DNA of 64,000 nucleotides, taken from NCBI GenBank assembly GCA_022496205.1, contig WTXD01000017.1, forward strand, positions 372,001-436,000, written 5' to 3'. Below are positions 21,477 through 32,903 of the stretch, one piece after another; position 1 is the first letter of the stretch; every line of letters starts with the position of its first letter. The translations under genes and the position numbers were made by a program. The notes under the pieces were generated by a model. It was not told the origin of the DNA, made no database searches, and saw only the letters and a list, made by a program, of their open reading frames with translations. The stretch comes from Gloeopeniophorella convolvens. Its lineage: Eukaryota > Basidiomycota > Agaricomycetes > Russulales.

Positions 21477-24288
21477 ATGCTTGCGAAGTGGGCTCTCGCA
21501 GCCTCTGCCATCCACGCTGCGCGCGCTATCCCTCAGGGGTCAACGACCACCGCTCCTTCTGGAGTGAGCACTGGCGTCCCTTCTATCACGCTAGTGACGT
21601 CTGTGGCCAGCCCGACCGCCTCACTTTCGGCCACCTTGCCCTCCCAAGTGCCTCTACCCCCCGTGCAAGCATGGTGTCCTAGCGATATTTTCTGTGCCGG
21701 CTCAGTGCGTCGCTTTTCCCTGAAAAATTTCGCTCTTGAACGCGCATATATATGCACCTAGGTCTTGCAGACGGTCAACGTTGCTCAGCTCTGGTCGGAC
21801 CCGAAGACGTTCGTCGACAAGCCGACCAACTCGGACGAACAGTCTGTCCTTGCCGCGTTCGCGCCTATCAACTCCACCAATGCTACAGAGGGCGACGTCC
21901 TCAACTTCGTTGACAACAATTTCCGCGGCGAAGGCCTTGAACTCGAGGCACAGGCCATCTCCAACTTCAACCCGAACCCAGCCTTCCTCAATAACGTCAC
22001 GGACCCTCTTCTCAAGGGCTTTGCACAGATCGTCCATGGCTACTGGACTCAGCTGATTCGCGGGACAAACACAACTACTCTTTGCAATGGCAAGTCTTGC
22101 GAGAGCACCCTGATCCCACTTAATCACACATTCGTTGTTCCGGGCGGTCGTTTCCGCGAGCAATGTAAGCAGCCCATCCCTTTTTGTCCATTCTGCGCTC
22201 ACACGAGCGTGCAACAGACTACTGGGATAGCTACTGGATCATTGAAGGCCTGATTCAGTCCCAGCTCTTTGATGTCGCTGCCGACACACTGCAGAACTTC
22301 ATGGATGAGATTGAGACAATTGGCTTCATCCCCAACGGTGGTCGTATTTACTGTATGTTTCGCGCTTCTCGTGTCAAGATATTGGTTGATATCAAATGTC
22401 CTTGCAGACTTGAACCGCTCGCAACCACCATTGTTCATCTGGGTATGGGAACCGTGGTAATCATTGCTCTCTACTAATGTCACACAATTAGATGTTGAGC
22501 AACTACGTTGCAGCATCTGGTAACACCTCTATTCTCACCCGGGCGCTCCCCTTGGCTGAGGCATGTGGCCGTTTTTCTGGCTCTGCTCTCACGATAATGA
22601 CGTTTTGATAGCGGGAGCTGGCGTGGTGGAGAGACAACCGTTCCCTCAACGTCACTAGCCCTTACACGAACAGGACATACACTCTCTTCCGCTATGCCGT
22701 CACCAACAGCGCTCCTAGGCCTGAATCCTATCTGACAGGTACGTCACATCCTCTCCTGTAGCCTGACACTATATTCAGTTGTCGTATCTGCGCTAGATTA
22801 CAGCACGGCCAACGACCCCACGCTGAAGACGCCACTGAACGAGTCTCAGCGTGCTGACCTTTATTCTGAGCTGGCCAGCGGAGCTGAGACGGGTAGGAGC
22901 ACTGATTGATCCAATGCTACGGAATTGACTGTTACCCTTGCAGGTTGGGATTATTGTTCGCGTTTCATTGTCACACCTCTTGCTGGTGGAATCAACAATA
23001 CAAACCCTGCCCTTCGTTCTCTCAACGTCAAGGGCACGATTCCCATCGACCTGAACTCTATCCTTTGTGAGTTTGCTGATCTGGTGAACGCGAAAATGAG
23101 CTGACATATACTGTAGATAGAGCCAACCTCATTCTTGCGAATTTTTACTCGTCCGGCAGTAATGCGAACAGCACCGCCGCTGCTCAGCATCAGGCCACTG
23201 CAACGAACATTCGCGAGGGTATCCTTGACCTCTTCTGGGACCCCTCGAAACTCGCATTCTATGATTTCAACACGACCTCTAACGCGCGCAACGACTTCTT
23301 CTCGACTGCAACGTTCTATCCTCTTTGGGCTGGAATCATCCCCGATGAGATCCTCTCCAACTCTACGAACGCCTTTGGCTTCTTCTCGAGCATCAACATG
23401 GTCCTAAGTCGCTACAACGGCACGTATCCGACCACGTTCGTTGAGTCTGGACTCCAATGGGATGCCCCGAACGCGTGGCCGCCGCATCAGTACATTGCCC
23501 TTCAGGCTTTACGCGCCCTCCCAGCGAACGTCTCCAGCGGTGCGATTCCCGAGCCGCCCAATGGCCAGTCCGCATTCGCGCTTGTACCGAGCGGCCAGCT
23601 TGGTCTCGATGAGACGTCACTCCCTGTACAGACCATCGGCGGCCAGAACGCGTCGGGCACTGGCAGTGGTGCGGATCTCAATGCCCTGAACGGCACGTTC
23701 GTGAACGGTGGCAACGCGACTAGCGGCGAAGGCTGGCGTGACGCGCTCGCGCGCAGCCTTGCGAACCGCTACTTCACGAGCACACTGTGCAGCTGGTGGG
23801 TACTCCTTGCGCTACGTTCCTTCTCTGATTGACACGCTCTGGGATAGGCACGCCACCGGTGGCTCGATCCCGAACCTCCTCCCGCGTCTCACGGACCAAC
23901 AGCTGAACGTAAGCCTGAGCATCAACAATACAGGCAATGTGCGTGCCATCTCTCTCGTGCCCCTGCTCCCTTGCTCACCTAACCAACTCACTTGCAGATG
24001 TTCGAGAAGTTCTCTATCCGCGACATCGACAGCGGCGGACGCGGCGGCGAGTACACCGTGCAGGCCGGCTTTGGCTGGACGAACGGCGTCCTGCTCTGGG
24101 TCGCGAGCAACTTCGGCCCACAGCTCGTCGCGCCAGTGTGCCCCGACCCGCTGGCTGAAGCGGCCGCGGCGACCGGCAGCAGCAGCAGCAGTGCAGGCAA
24201 GAAGAACGGCGCGGCGCATCTCGCCGCCGCGCCGCACGTGCTTGTTGCCCTCGCGCTCGTCACCGTGGGCCTGCAGCTGCTCGCATAA
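21477..24288 (+). CDS. GH37 trehalase, secreted and GPI-anchored
   Basis: Hydrolyses alpha,alpha-trehalose to two glucoses, here predicted at the cell surface. A signal peptide (MLAKWALAASAIHAARA) leads a Ser/Thr-rich linker. The GH37 domain follows with LWSDPKTFVD, signature 1 PGGRFREQYYWDSYW (completed across an intron near 22165-22210), GGRIYY, GAETGWDYCSRF holding the likely catalytic Asp, and signature 2 QWDAPNAWPP. Near the end GGEYTVQAGFGWTNG holds the likely catalytic Glu. The C-terminus has a Ser run, a basic spacer and a hydrophobic tail (VLVALALVTVGLQLLA), the usual layout of a GPI signal. Many N-x-S/T sites fit secretion. About ten short introns; no lesion seen. Confidence 0.93.
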
Positions 24289-25324
24289 AGCGCGCCTAGG
24301 GGTGGAAAAGGCGGTTTCTTGGACGCATATTTATCATTTGTACTGGGATTGCGCAGCATAATATTACCCATACTCTTTGTTGTACTCAAAGCATCTGCAG
24401 CTAGTCATGTTCGCACACAATGGTGAATGACGTGAGCTATAGTTTGCCTGAAATTGCTAAGCCCTGGCACCCATCCCAGTGCATTGAAGGGGAGGAAGCA
24501 TCTGGCCACCCTTGACACCTTGCAGGCACTTCCGGGTTTCCGACGAGCGCAAACATTATGTGCATTACGTAGGAAGCTGGGCTTGCATAAAGTGCTGTTT
24601 ACCAACGCCGCTACCAGGCAACGTGTCATGAGACGTGTGATTGCCCGCTGAGACGTCTCGGAGTAAGTACTGTCAGAGCGAGTTGGAGCTTCTTCGCTAG
24701 CGGAGCCAATAAAACGAGTTGTAATTATTGGATCGGTCCCGGCTTCCGAGCCCATTAATCACCGCCCGAGGATTGTGGCAGAGGGGATGCATATGCAATT
24801 CGGACAATAGCTGACGGCATCACGCGCAATAACTAACGACCATCGAAACGAACTCACCTCAGCAGTCATCCAGACAAAATCGGCTTTACATGACATCCCA
24901 AGTCAAAATCCTGCATCCGCAGACCAACCAGTTGCGCATACCCTAAGGACCACACCCCACGCCACATGCATGGCGGTGGTAGCCGGGATGATCAATGTAC
25001 TCTCGGGCAAGACAAGGAAATGGGCCACTCAGCGGTGTCCGGCCTCACGCGCGCGCGTTATCCGCAAAGGAAGAGTGATTCAGATATCAAGAGATCAAGA
25101 AGAAAAGGCGCGTAGCAGAAATCATCTTTACAGTGGCGGCGGAACGAAAGGGTCACTCACGCGGTCGTCAGCCGGTTCCGCATTGTCCGCCCCGTGGCAT
25201 GTGCCCCTGCCTGCTCCGCCCGCCGAAAATACTACAGACTCTCCCCACCATTCTCGCCGTCGAACAACCGCCCGAAAAGGATAGGTTCGCCGGAAACGCA
25301 CCTGCCCTGTCCAGATATCCGTTC
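24289..25324. other. Convergent 3' region between trehalase and the RBM25-like gene
   Basis: About 1 kb with only short shadow frames. Both flanking genes end here. No gene seen. Confidence 0.4.
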
Positions 25325-27633
25325 TCATCCATCTACCATCATCCGCTCCGTGTGCAGACCTTCACCATACGCCATGCTTTCGAAAATTACTTGTCGCCAT
25401 ACGGAGATGGCGAACTCGACAGCTTCTTCGTCAAGGACCTAAATCACAACACGAGTTCAAGATGGCGTTGAAACGACTGAAACGACACATACTGGCTCGA
25501 GGCCATCTACTAGCTTTGATGGGCTCTTATGGTCCTTGATGTGTTCCAGAACGAACATCACGACGTCGTCATCGTCGAGCTCGCCGAGGTACTTGACCAT
25601 AAGTTTTTTCACAAGTGGTTCGATCTTCCGATCAATGAGTTGCTGGGGCACATGCATCAGCGAATGGGCGTGGTTGAAGGAGAATTCCAGCGCACCTCGG
25701 TGACTGCATCCCACCGGACCTTCGACTTGAACAACACCTCACGGTCGCTTGGCACAGACGACTTGATGCGTTCCAAGCGTTCCTTGGCCTTCTCGCTGTC
25801 GTTCGCCGCGCTGAAGTCGAGGAGTTGTAGAGGCACCTTGCGCTTGCGGGTCGCCTCCTCCTCCTCGTCCTCGGCACTGAATACAGCCTGCGCGGGCGCT
25901 TTCTCCTTTGAGGCTGCCGCGTCCGCCTTGGGTCCAGTTGGCGCGAGCGAGACGTTCAGCCGCACGGGCGCGCCGTCGTCGAGCAGCATGCCAGCCTTGC
26001 GCTGTTCCTCCGCGAGGGCTTGCAGCTCATCCATCTGCCGCGCCAGGAACGCCTCGCTCTCGCGGCGCAGGTTCTCCGCCTCACGTGCCTCGTACGCGCG
26101 CATCTCGTTGTCGGCGGCTTCCTCGGCAGCGAGTCGCCGCGCGCGCTGGGCGCGCCAACGGGCGCGGTCGGTGTAGAAGAGTTCGTCGGATTCGTCGTCG
26201 TCCCAGACGTCCAGTCGGGCGCGCATCTCAGTGCGGTCGCGCTCCTCGGCCTCGCGCGTGGCGCGCTCACGTGTGATGGAACGTTCGAGGGTCTGGATGC
26301 GGTTGCGCTCCCGTGGTTCGTATCGGCGCTCCCGCTGCAAAGAGGAGAGTCATGTGAGTAGAGCACTGCGAAGAGGGTAATATATGCTGCGCACGTCTCG
26401 GAACGAATTTTCCTCGTCACGCCGTCGTGCCTCTTTCCGCTCCTGCTCGAGCTCCTCGTCCGTCTTGCCAGCCTTCCCAGGTACTTGGCGCTCGTCCTCG
26501 CGCTCGCGGCCACTAGCCTTGACGAATCCTACGGGCTTTGCGTAGCCCTGCTGAGGATCCTGGCCAAGTGGCGCCGGCTGAGCCTCGGAGGCGACCTGAG
26601 GCTTCCCCCATTCGCGGACCTTGGGAGCACTCTGCTGAGCGGAGACAACGCTGAGGTTTGGTACGGCCGCTCGGACATCACGCAGTTTCTCGCGTTCGCG
26701 CTTCGCTGCGCGCTCGCGGAACTGGGCAATCTCTGAGATGACAAGTCCGCGTTGGTTTCTGGAAGGTCGGCTTCTTGGAGGTCGTGCAAATGTGGTGGGA
26801 TTACGTAGCGCTCTTTATCAAGCAGCCCGTTGTTGGCAGCTTCTTGCGAGACACGATTGATGTCGTTGATCAGCTGATTGACACGATTCTTGGCTCTTTG
26901 CAAAGCCTCATCGTCGGCCTGAAGAATATAAGACAGGTTAGAGTAGAAAGAAAGGGGGCGAGAGACACAAGGATGCGTGCCACAGCCCACACGGCACTGT
27001 ATGCGGGGACCTGCCACCATGGAGGCGCATATATGTAATGCATGCGCCGCAGCAAGGAACCGAAAACGCAAAAGAGCGATAACGACGTACGCTTGTCTGC
27101 ATCCGTTGAGCCTGATACGCGTCAAGAAACACCTTGGTCTTTTCATCTCCCTTGACCTGGAAGACCAGTGAGATTCTTAGAGAGTGTATGTGTTACAACA
27201 ACGCACCAGTAGCTTTTTGTTGACACAGCCATCCTCCAAGGCAGGCAGCTCAATGTTATTTAGCAATGCCATTGCTCGCAGCGCACCGTCGGCATCCTCA
27301 TATTCAGCAAAACCGAACCCCTGTGGCTTGTTTGCAGGTGTGATCAACCTCTTGAAGGATTTGACGACCCCACAAGACTATCAACGCCTGGTGAGTAGAA
27401 CGGTGGGAGGAATGGTCGGGTGCTACACTCACGGAAAGAAGTTCATTGAGGAAATTGTCAGTGATACCGCCCGATATTGAACCAATAAAAAGGGTAATTT
27501 GCTTCTGCGCTTGTGGTGGCACGAAGCCTTGGTTCTGCATTTGCTGCTGCTGTGCAAGAGCCGACATTGAGGGGCCTTGCCCGTACGACTGCAGAGGAGG
27601 ACGCAGACCAAGTCCTAGCCGGTTGGGCTGCAT
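25325..27633 (-). CDS. RBM25/Snu71-type splicing factor with RRM and PWI domains
   Basis: Nuclear RNA-binding protein of the U1 snRNP-associated RBM25 group, expected to act in 5' splice-site choice. From the start at 27633: a Gln-rich N-terminus, an RRM (ITLFIGSISGGITDNFLNEL, then GFGFAEYEDADGALRAM and LVKVDEKTKVFLD), a 100-residue linker, an Arg/Glu-rich charged helix (ERRYEPRERNRIQTLERSIT onward), a lysine patch (EEATRKRKVPLQLLDF), and a C-terminal PWI domain (IDRKIEPLVKKLMVKYLGEL, then LDEEAVEFAISVWRQVIFE). Domain order and size match RBM25. Several introns, no defects. The open frame at 25529-26176 on the other strand is its shadow. Confidence 0.9.
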
Positions 27634-27961
27634 TGTGATCGCTCTTTGCGGGAGGTGGCTATAGCCTGTGCATACCGTTCAGAGCTCCCTTCACGAACGC
27701 TCAAGCGATCGTACAGACCTGTTGAGCACTTGGCCCAGAATGGTATGTCCAACAGCTAAACTCCCCGTGGAGTTGTTCTACTTAGACTTGAAGTTGGGTA
27801 GCGATTCCCAAACTTGATGTTCTCGGTCCAAGGTCGGGGTTGTGATGTTGAGAAAGTTGACTATGACGGAGACTAGGAACTTGACGGTTGCGCGGCAGTT
27901 TGCCGTCCAACGACTCAATCTCGCAGCTGGTAAGAATACGTAATTGTGTCAGCGAGTACAT

Positions 27962-28050
27962 GGCAATATGGCCGAGCGGTCTAAGGCGCTGGAATCAGGT
28001 ATCACCTCATCCAGTCCGAAAGGGCGTGGGTTCGAATCCCACTGTTGTCA
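27962..28050 (+). tRNA. tRNA-Leu(CAG) with a 9-base intron
   Basis: Acceptor stem GGCAATA pairs with TGTTGTC, followed by discriminator A at 28050. The D arm begins GCCGAGCGG. The anticodon stem CTGGA/TCCAG encloses 16 bases, that is a 7-base loop ATCAGG..A plus an intron TATCACCTC after position 37. The anticodon is CAG. A long variable arm (TCCGAAAGGGC) marks a class II tRNA. The T arm GTGGG TTCGAAT CCCAC is perfect. Confidence 0.95.
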
Positions 28051-28052
28051 TA

Positions 28053-28058
28053 TTTTTT
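28053..28058 (+). terminator. Pol III terminator of tRNA-Leu
   Basis: A run of six T residues starts three bases after the tRNA end. Confidence 0.8.
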
Positions 28059-30061
28059 CCCTCACCGGATCACCTCTTATCGCTGCTGCGCCCGTGTCGC
28101 CAGTACAGTTACGCCTGTTGTCCCCGCCCCCTTTTGTGCTCCTTGGGAGCCCCCCTCCAGGCTCCAGTTGCTCAAAAAAGTCACGATCCATATGAAAGGG
28201 AGCCTAGCGCACGCGCCAGCTGTATGATATCGATATACGACAGGACGATATCTAAGCGCGCCTACACAGATCTATCCGAGTCAATCAATGTCTGCTTTAC
28301 TGAAACCCGACCCTAGCTCGTGATATAAGGGGTGTGTGGTTACCGATACAACCATAGGAACCCAACCACAACCGAGTCTACGGAAACCAGCTCCTTGACC
28401 ATTGCTACCGGAGGCTCTGGATCCGCCGGACTCTGCCACTATTGCTAGGACCCAAGAAGAGCTAGCTAGTATTCCCGCAGTCCGTGTCAGTGTACCCATC
28501 TTTTGCAAACAACGTGCGAACCTACCATTCGAAGTATGGCCTATGTCTCAATACGGCGGCGGGTCGTCGTTTGTGCGCTTGCTCCGCAGGAACCAAGACA
28601 AGAGCGGTTTCCTGCGTTTCGGAGACTGACAGCTCTTTTGGATGACGAGGGATACTGCATGTTCCGGCATGAGGTAGGGCGCGTCCGAAGTCAGAGTAGG
28701 AACCAAGGCATCGCATGACGACGACAGCGGCAAGGGGCAGGCTGTTGTGACTGCTGCCCTGGGCCGAGGGTGCCGCTGGTTGCCTCTTGGGGGTTGGTGT
28801 ACTGGAACGAGGAAGGGAACCATGACCAGCGCAGTAGCGATAGGTAGCGATGTGGGCGGACGAGTTGTCTATAGGCTGCCTCGCGTTTATATACTGACCC
28901 TTGCATTTATACGCTCAGGGGTCTGCACCGCCGAACGACACGGGGCACGCGAGTTCAACGTTGCTGCTTGCAGTATTAAAATCGGAACGCCCGACTAGTT
29001 GCGCTTAATGATCCGGATGGATTTGTGGGCAATAAGCGCGGTTCCTTAATTGAATACAGGCCTGAACAGGGATATGAGCGACAGAGCGATGGCCGTAACA
29101 CAATATGCAGGGTTCACGACAATAAGGGACTAAGAGCGCAGCAGCCAAACTTCGCAAGAACCAGTTTTGGATATCTAGCCGTAGCCCGTAGGGTGAAATT
29201 CAAGGAGATAAGCACTCTCCAGAAGAAGGATCCTCGCCTCGCCTCGGGCGCGAGACTCTTTATGCACTATGTGCTATGGGAGGTAAAGGAGGCATCCTTG
29301 GTGGGCATGCAAATCCCGAACAATGGCGCTGGCACACGCATATAGGAATCGTCCGTAATGCAGCGCAGAGACCCTTCGTCAACGCAAAGGTGAACCGAAT
29401 AGGTAGGTCCGAACCTGAATTTGTATTGTAAATGGCGGTGCTAAATCTTTACTCCGCAAGTCAAACCGAGCGGGTCACGGCGATGTCTGCTTGGGCTCAC
29501 AATGTCGAGATGCACTCGTTACAAAGTGGGTGTGGAAGATGCGACCGTAGACGACTCAGTCGTAGCGTGGGGTGCGCCGTACTTCAGAAGCATCCAACGG
29601 CGATGTCGATTGCCGACGGCGTCGAATGCCTGTCGCAGATCGTGATCGATGGTCACATGTAGATCGTGATCAAGAATAGTGATAATTACATCAGCAATCG
29701 CATCGTTCGGTCGACGGTCCGAGCCTCCGATGGTACCGATGCCGTTTTGCGGTCCGCCGACCAGTAATTTCATCATGGCGCACATGACATCGGTGACCGG
29801 CCGATGACCGATGACCGGAGCCGCCGTCTGGTCTGGTTGGGAGCCGGACGGCTGACCGGGACCTACCGGACTGCAAGCAGTGTGTTCAGAATACAGTGTC
29901 TAGATTTGTTGCTACATCCCGCAGATACGCACATGTTCGAGCAGGCTCAAACCCTCCATGAAATAATTAAGTATACATAAAAGGTCTCACACTCGCAGCT
30001 TGTCATTCCAAGCACTCCGTCCAGCTCAAACGCGAGTTCTAGCATTCCTTCCAGTGCTGCC
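28059..30061. other. Gene-poor 2-kb stretch
   Basis: Only short random frames on both strands. A local direct repeat AGATCGTGATC occurs at about 29637 and 29660, and short GACCGATGACCGG-type repeats occur near 29795-29820. No gene supported. Confidence 0.4.
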
Positions 30062-31585
30062 ATGTACTCCCCTGCTGCTTTCGTCCTTGCCGCCCTTCCT
30101 TTCCTCGTCGAAGCTGCTCCGTTCACGAGCACCTCCAGCGGATTGTCTGTTCCCATCGCAAAGCGATCCACGCTCTTGAACGCTGATGGGACGGTGAACG
30201 CGACTGTCCTCCGAGGCTCGCTCCGCAATTCGGTGACGTGCGTATCTCGCATTTTCGATCTTCGGGAATACTCAACGCACACTTTATTTTGTCAGTAAGA
30301 TTCAGAAGGGCTTCGCAGCATTCGAGAAGAACGTCGGAGAGATACATCATCTGGCCGCTGGTCTCAAGCTCCCAGTGAAGCGCGATGGCGCTGGCGATCC
30401 CCCCACCGACGACAACGCTCAGCTCTGGTCGGCGAGATCTCCGTTGGTACCCCTGCGAAGAACTTCACTGGTCGTTTGCTCCTGACATATGGCCGCCCTT
30501 GCAGTGGACTTCGACACGGGCAGCAGTGACTTGTTCCTCCCCGGAACCGACTGCAGCGACAGCTGCTCTGGACACACGGTGTACGACAACAAGGTTAGCT
30601 CTACCTCGAAGGACGTCAGCGAGACGTTCAGCCTGCAGTACGGCGACGGCTCGACTGTGAGCGGTGAACAGTACTCGGACACCGCATCCATTGCTGGCTT
30701 GACGGTGCGCCTGCTTGTACCCACTAAAGCTCCTCCCACTGACGCGATTTCTTTACAGGCCACTGGCCAGACCTTGGGCGCAGCCAAGGAGTACTCCACC
30801 GGCTTCCAGGGAAGCCAGTTCCCCGCCGACGGCCTGCTCTGCATGGGCTTCCAGTCGATCTCAGATTACAATGCACCCCCGTTGTTCCAGTCGCTCATTG
30901 CGCAGAAAAAGGTCGACGATCAGGTCTTTGGTTTCTACTTCGCCGAACAGGGCTCCGAGCTCTTCATTGGTGGCACGAACGACAAGCTCCACTCGGGTGA
31001 CTTCACCTATGTGCCCGTCACCAAGGAGGTGCGATCGACACTCTACGCAGCTTGTGCAGCACTGCTCATGCCTATGCTTTGCGTAGGGCTACTGGCAGAT
31101 CAACTTTGATGATGTCTCGGTGGACGGCAAGCAGCTCGTGAAGGGCGCTTCTGCCATCGCCGACACCGGCACCACCCAGATCGTCGGCGACACTGATGGT
31201 GTCAAGGCGGTCTTCGACCAGATTCCCGGCACGAAAGCTGCTGACTAACTCGGCCAGGGCCTCTATACGAGTGCGTGCTCTCACTTGTTCGCTCTCCCCG
31301 TGAGGCGTGTTAACATTATATCTCAGTCCCTTGCGACTTTAACACCCCGGTGTTTGTCACCTTCGGCGGAAAGGAGTTCAAGGTCGACCCGAAGACGTTC
31401 AGCCTCGGCCCTGCTGACCAGGGTGGAAGCGACTGTGTTGCAAGCCTGGCCTCTGACGACTCCATCGGCAGCTGTAGGTGTCTACGCTACTCCTCCGTCG
31501 ATTGAATTAACGCGCTTCTGTCCCTTCAGAGTTCTGGATCTTTGGTGACGTCTGTGGGACTTGCGCTTCGACGGCTTAGTACGCT
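30062..31585 (+). pseudogene. Pepsin-like secreted aspartic protease (A1 family, polyporopepsin type), broken
   Basis: Begins with a signal peptide (MYSPAAFVLAALPFLVEAAP) and propeptide, then both catalytic sites: FDTGSSDLFLPG (first Asp) and IADTGTTQIVGD (second Asp), with FGFYFAEQGSELFIGG between. Three lesions were found. One base is missing near 30432, where AQLW should run into GEISVGTPAKNF. A TAA stop lies in frame at 31246-31248 after GTKAAD. The last exon goes from FWIFGDV to a remnant of the usual G-N-x-R-x-G-F end with about 33 bases gone and closes with a stop. The single-base change could be an error, but together they indicate a pseudogene. Introns are preserved. Confidence 0.82.
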
Positions 31586-32005
31586 GAAATCGCAAGTGCA
31601 TTTACGAGAGGGACCTGCTGCCAGGATGCCTTCCTATGCAGAGTAAAGCCAACGAGTTTCAACCTCATCATCTATGCTCTCGGGATGTTATAGTAAATTG
31701 AATCTGCGTGATACTCAGGAATAACTGTGACTCCTGCATAAATTACGCCAGCGCCTCGCGCACGGGGTACGTAAAGTACAATATGATAGTAGGTGAGGAC
31801 ATTTTGTGGACTAGTGAGGCCCGACCCATGTGCTATCTTTCCTCTTCCTAGTGTTCGATGTAACCCAAATATACAAGCAACGACGATATATAGATTAGAT
31901 TTGAACGGAGTATTTGAACTTGGTTTGAACGGACGCCATATACACCTGAAGCGGTCTAGGCACGTGACCCGGGTGAACGCAGTACCCAGATTCTGTGATG
32001 TGGGA
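31586..32005. other. Intergenic DNA
   Basis: AT-richer sequence downstream of the protease remnant with no supported gene. Confidence 0.4.
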
Positions 32006-32413
32006 TTATAGCGGATGTGGGGGTGTAAACAGCTGGCCTTCGTACCGTGATTTGGTGCGGGCCATCCTCACACCGGATGGCAATGACGGGGGAAGAGAAG
32101 CAGACGAAGCGGTGCTATTCGTGGTCGTTGGCCGACTGAGATATGCGGTGCTCATTGCAACACTATGATCCATCCATTCAACGAGATACGGTGATGACGG
32201 GGGAGAATATGGTGGTGGTGGTGGCAGTGTCGCGCTCGAGGTAGGCGGAGTCTTGGACGGTGTCTGACGTCGGCGTGAAAGGCGTGATTTGGTAGCAGCG
32301 GCGAGGGAGGTCATCACGCTGCCTAACGTAAGCCTCTGTCTCGGAGCTTCAAGAGAGGGCATGACAGAGAGCAGAGATGCGAGGGAGTCATTTACTAGAT
32401 AGGTGTAAGACAT
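32006..32413 (-). CDS. Small proline- and serine-rich hypothetical protein
   Basis: An open frame of 135 residues from the ATG at 32413 (MSYTYLVNDSLASLLSVMPS); a second ATG at 32464 would add 17. It has a basic segment SRLSRRRQTPSKTPP, a proline stretch LPPPPPYSPPSSPYLVEWMD and a basic C-terminus. The PPPPPY and similar runs could bind SH3 or WW domains (speculative). No family recognised. It is divergent to the PRMT3 gene, with about 490 bases between them. The ORF may be one exon of a longer gene, or chance. Confidence 0.35.
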   Translation of the reverse strand: MSYTYLVNDSLASLLSVMPSLEAPRQRLTLGSVMTSLAAATKSRLSRRRQTPSKTPPTSSATLPPPPPYSPPSSPYLVEWMDHSVAMSTAYLSRPTTTNSTASSASLPPSLPSGVRMARTKSRYEGQLFTPPHPL

Positions 32414-32903
32414 GTTGTCAGGTTGTGAGGAAAGCAAGGTTGGAGTGGTCGCAAGAGTGGTCACCTTAGCTCTCCTGAGTTATATGCTGGCATATCATTG
32501 CTCCGACTATGGATCCCACGTTTCAGAATGTGGCTGTATCACGATGATGAACGCGAGAGAGATGGTCAACAGATGATGGGAGGGCCGCAAGAATGTCGGG
32601 AAGTGATGATGATGCTTCAGAAATAGAACGAGTTTGTGACGTTACATACTGTAACGAGACCGAAAAAAATAACAAAAGCATAGCGAGGTTGGGTACTAAT
32701 GAGATCCCAGCACGTTCAGGATGGCTGTAGATGAATGTTGTGTTCGGTGCCAAGTGTTGATCCAGGTCGGAGAAAGGCCACTGGCAAGAGGCGAGAGAAA
32801 GCAAAGCGTGGGAACGACACCTTTCCGGGATTATGACCCTTCTGTCGCTTATTCCGGCTCGGAGCGCGTCTCGCGTCCCCCTCTGCTTGTCTAGACTCGC
32901 AAC

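Noticed and set aside
25529..26276. Plus-strand ORFs opposite the RBM25-like gene
   Set aside because: Shadow of the Arg/Glu-rich repeat region on the coding strand; Ser/Arg-rich with no domain.
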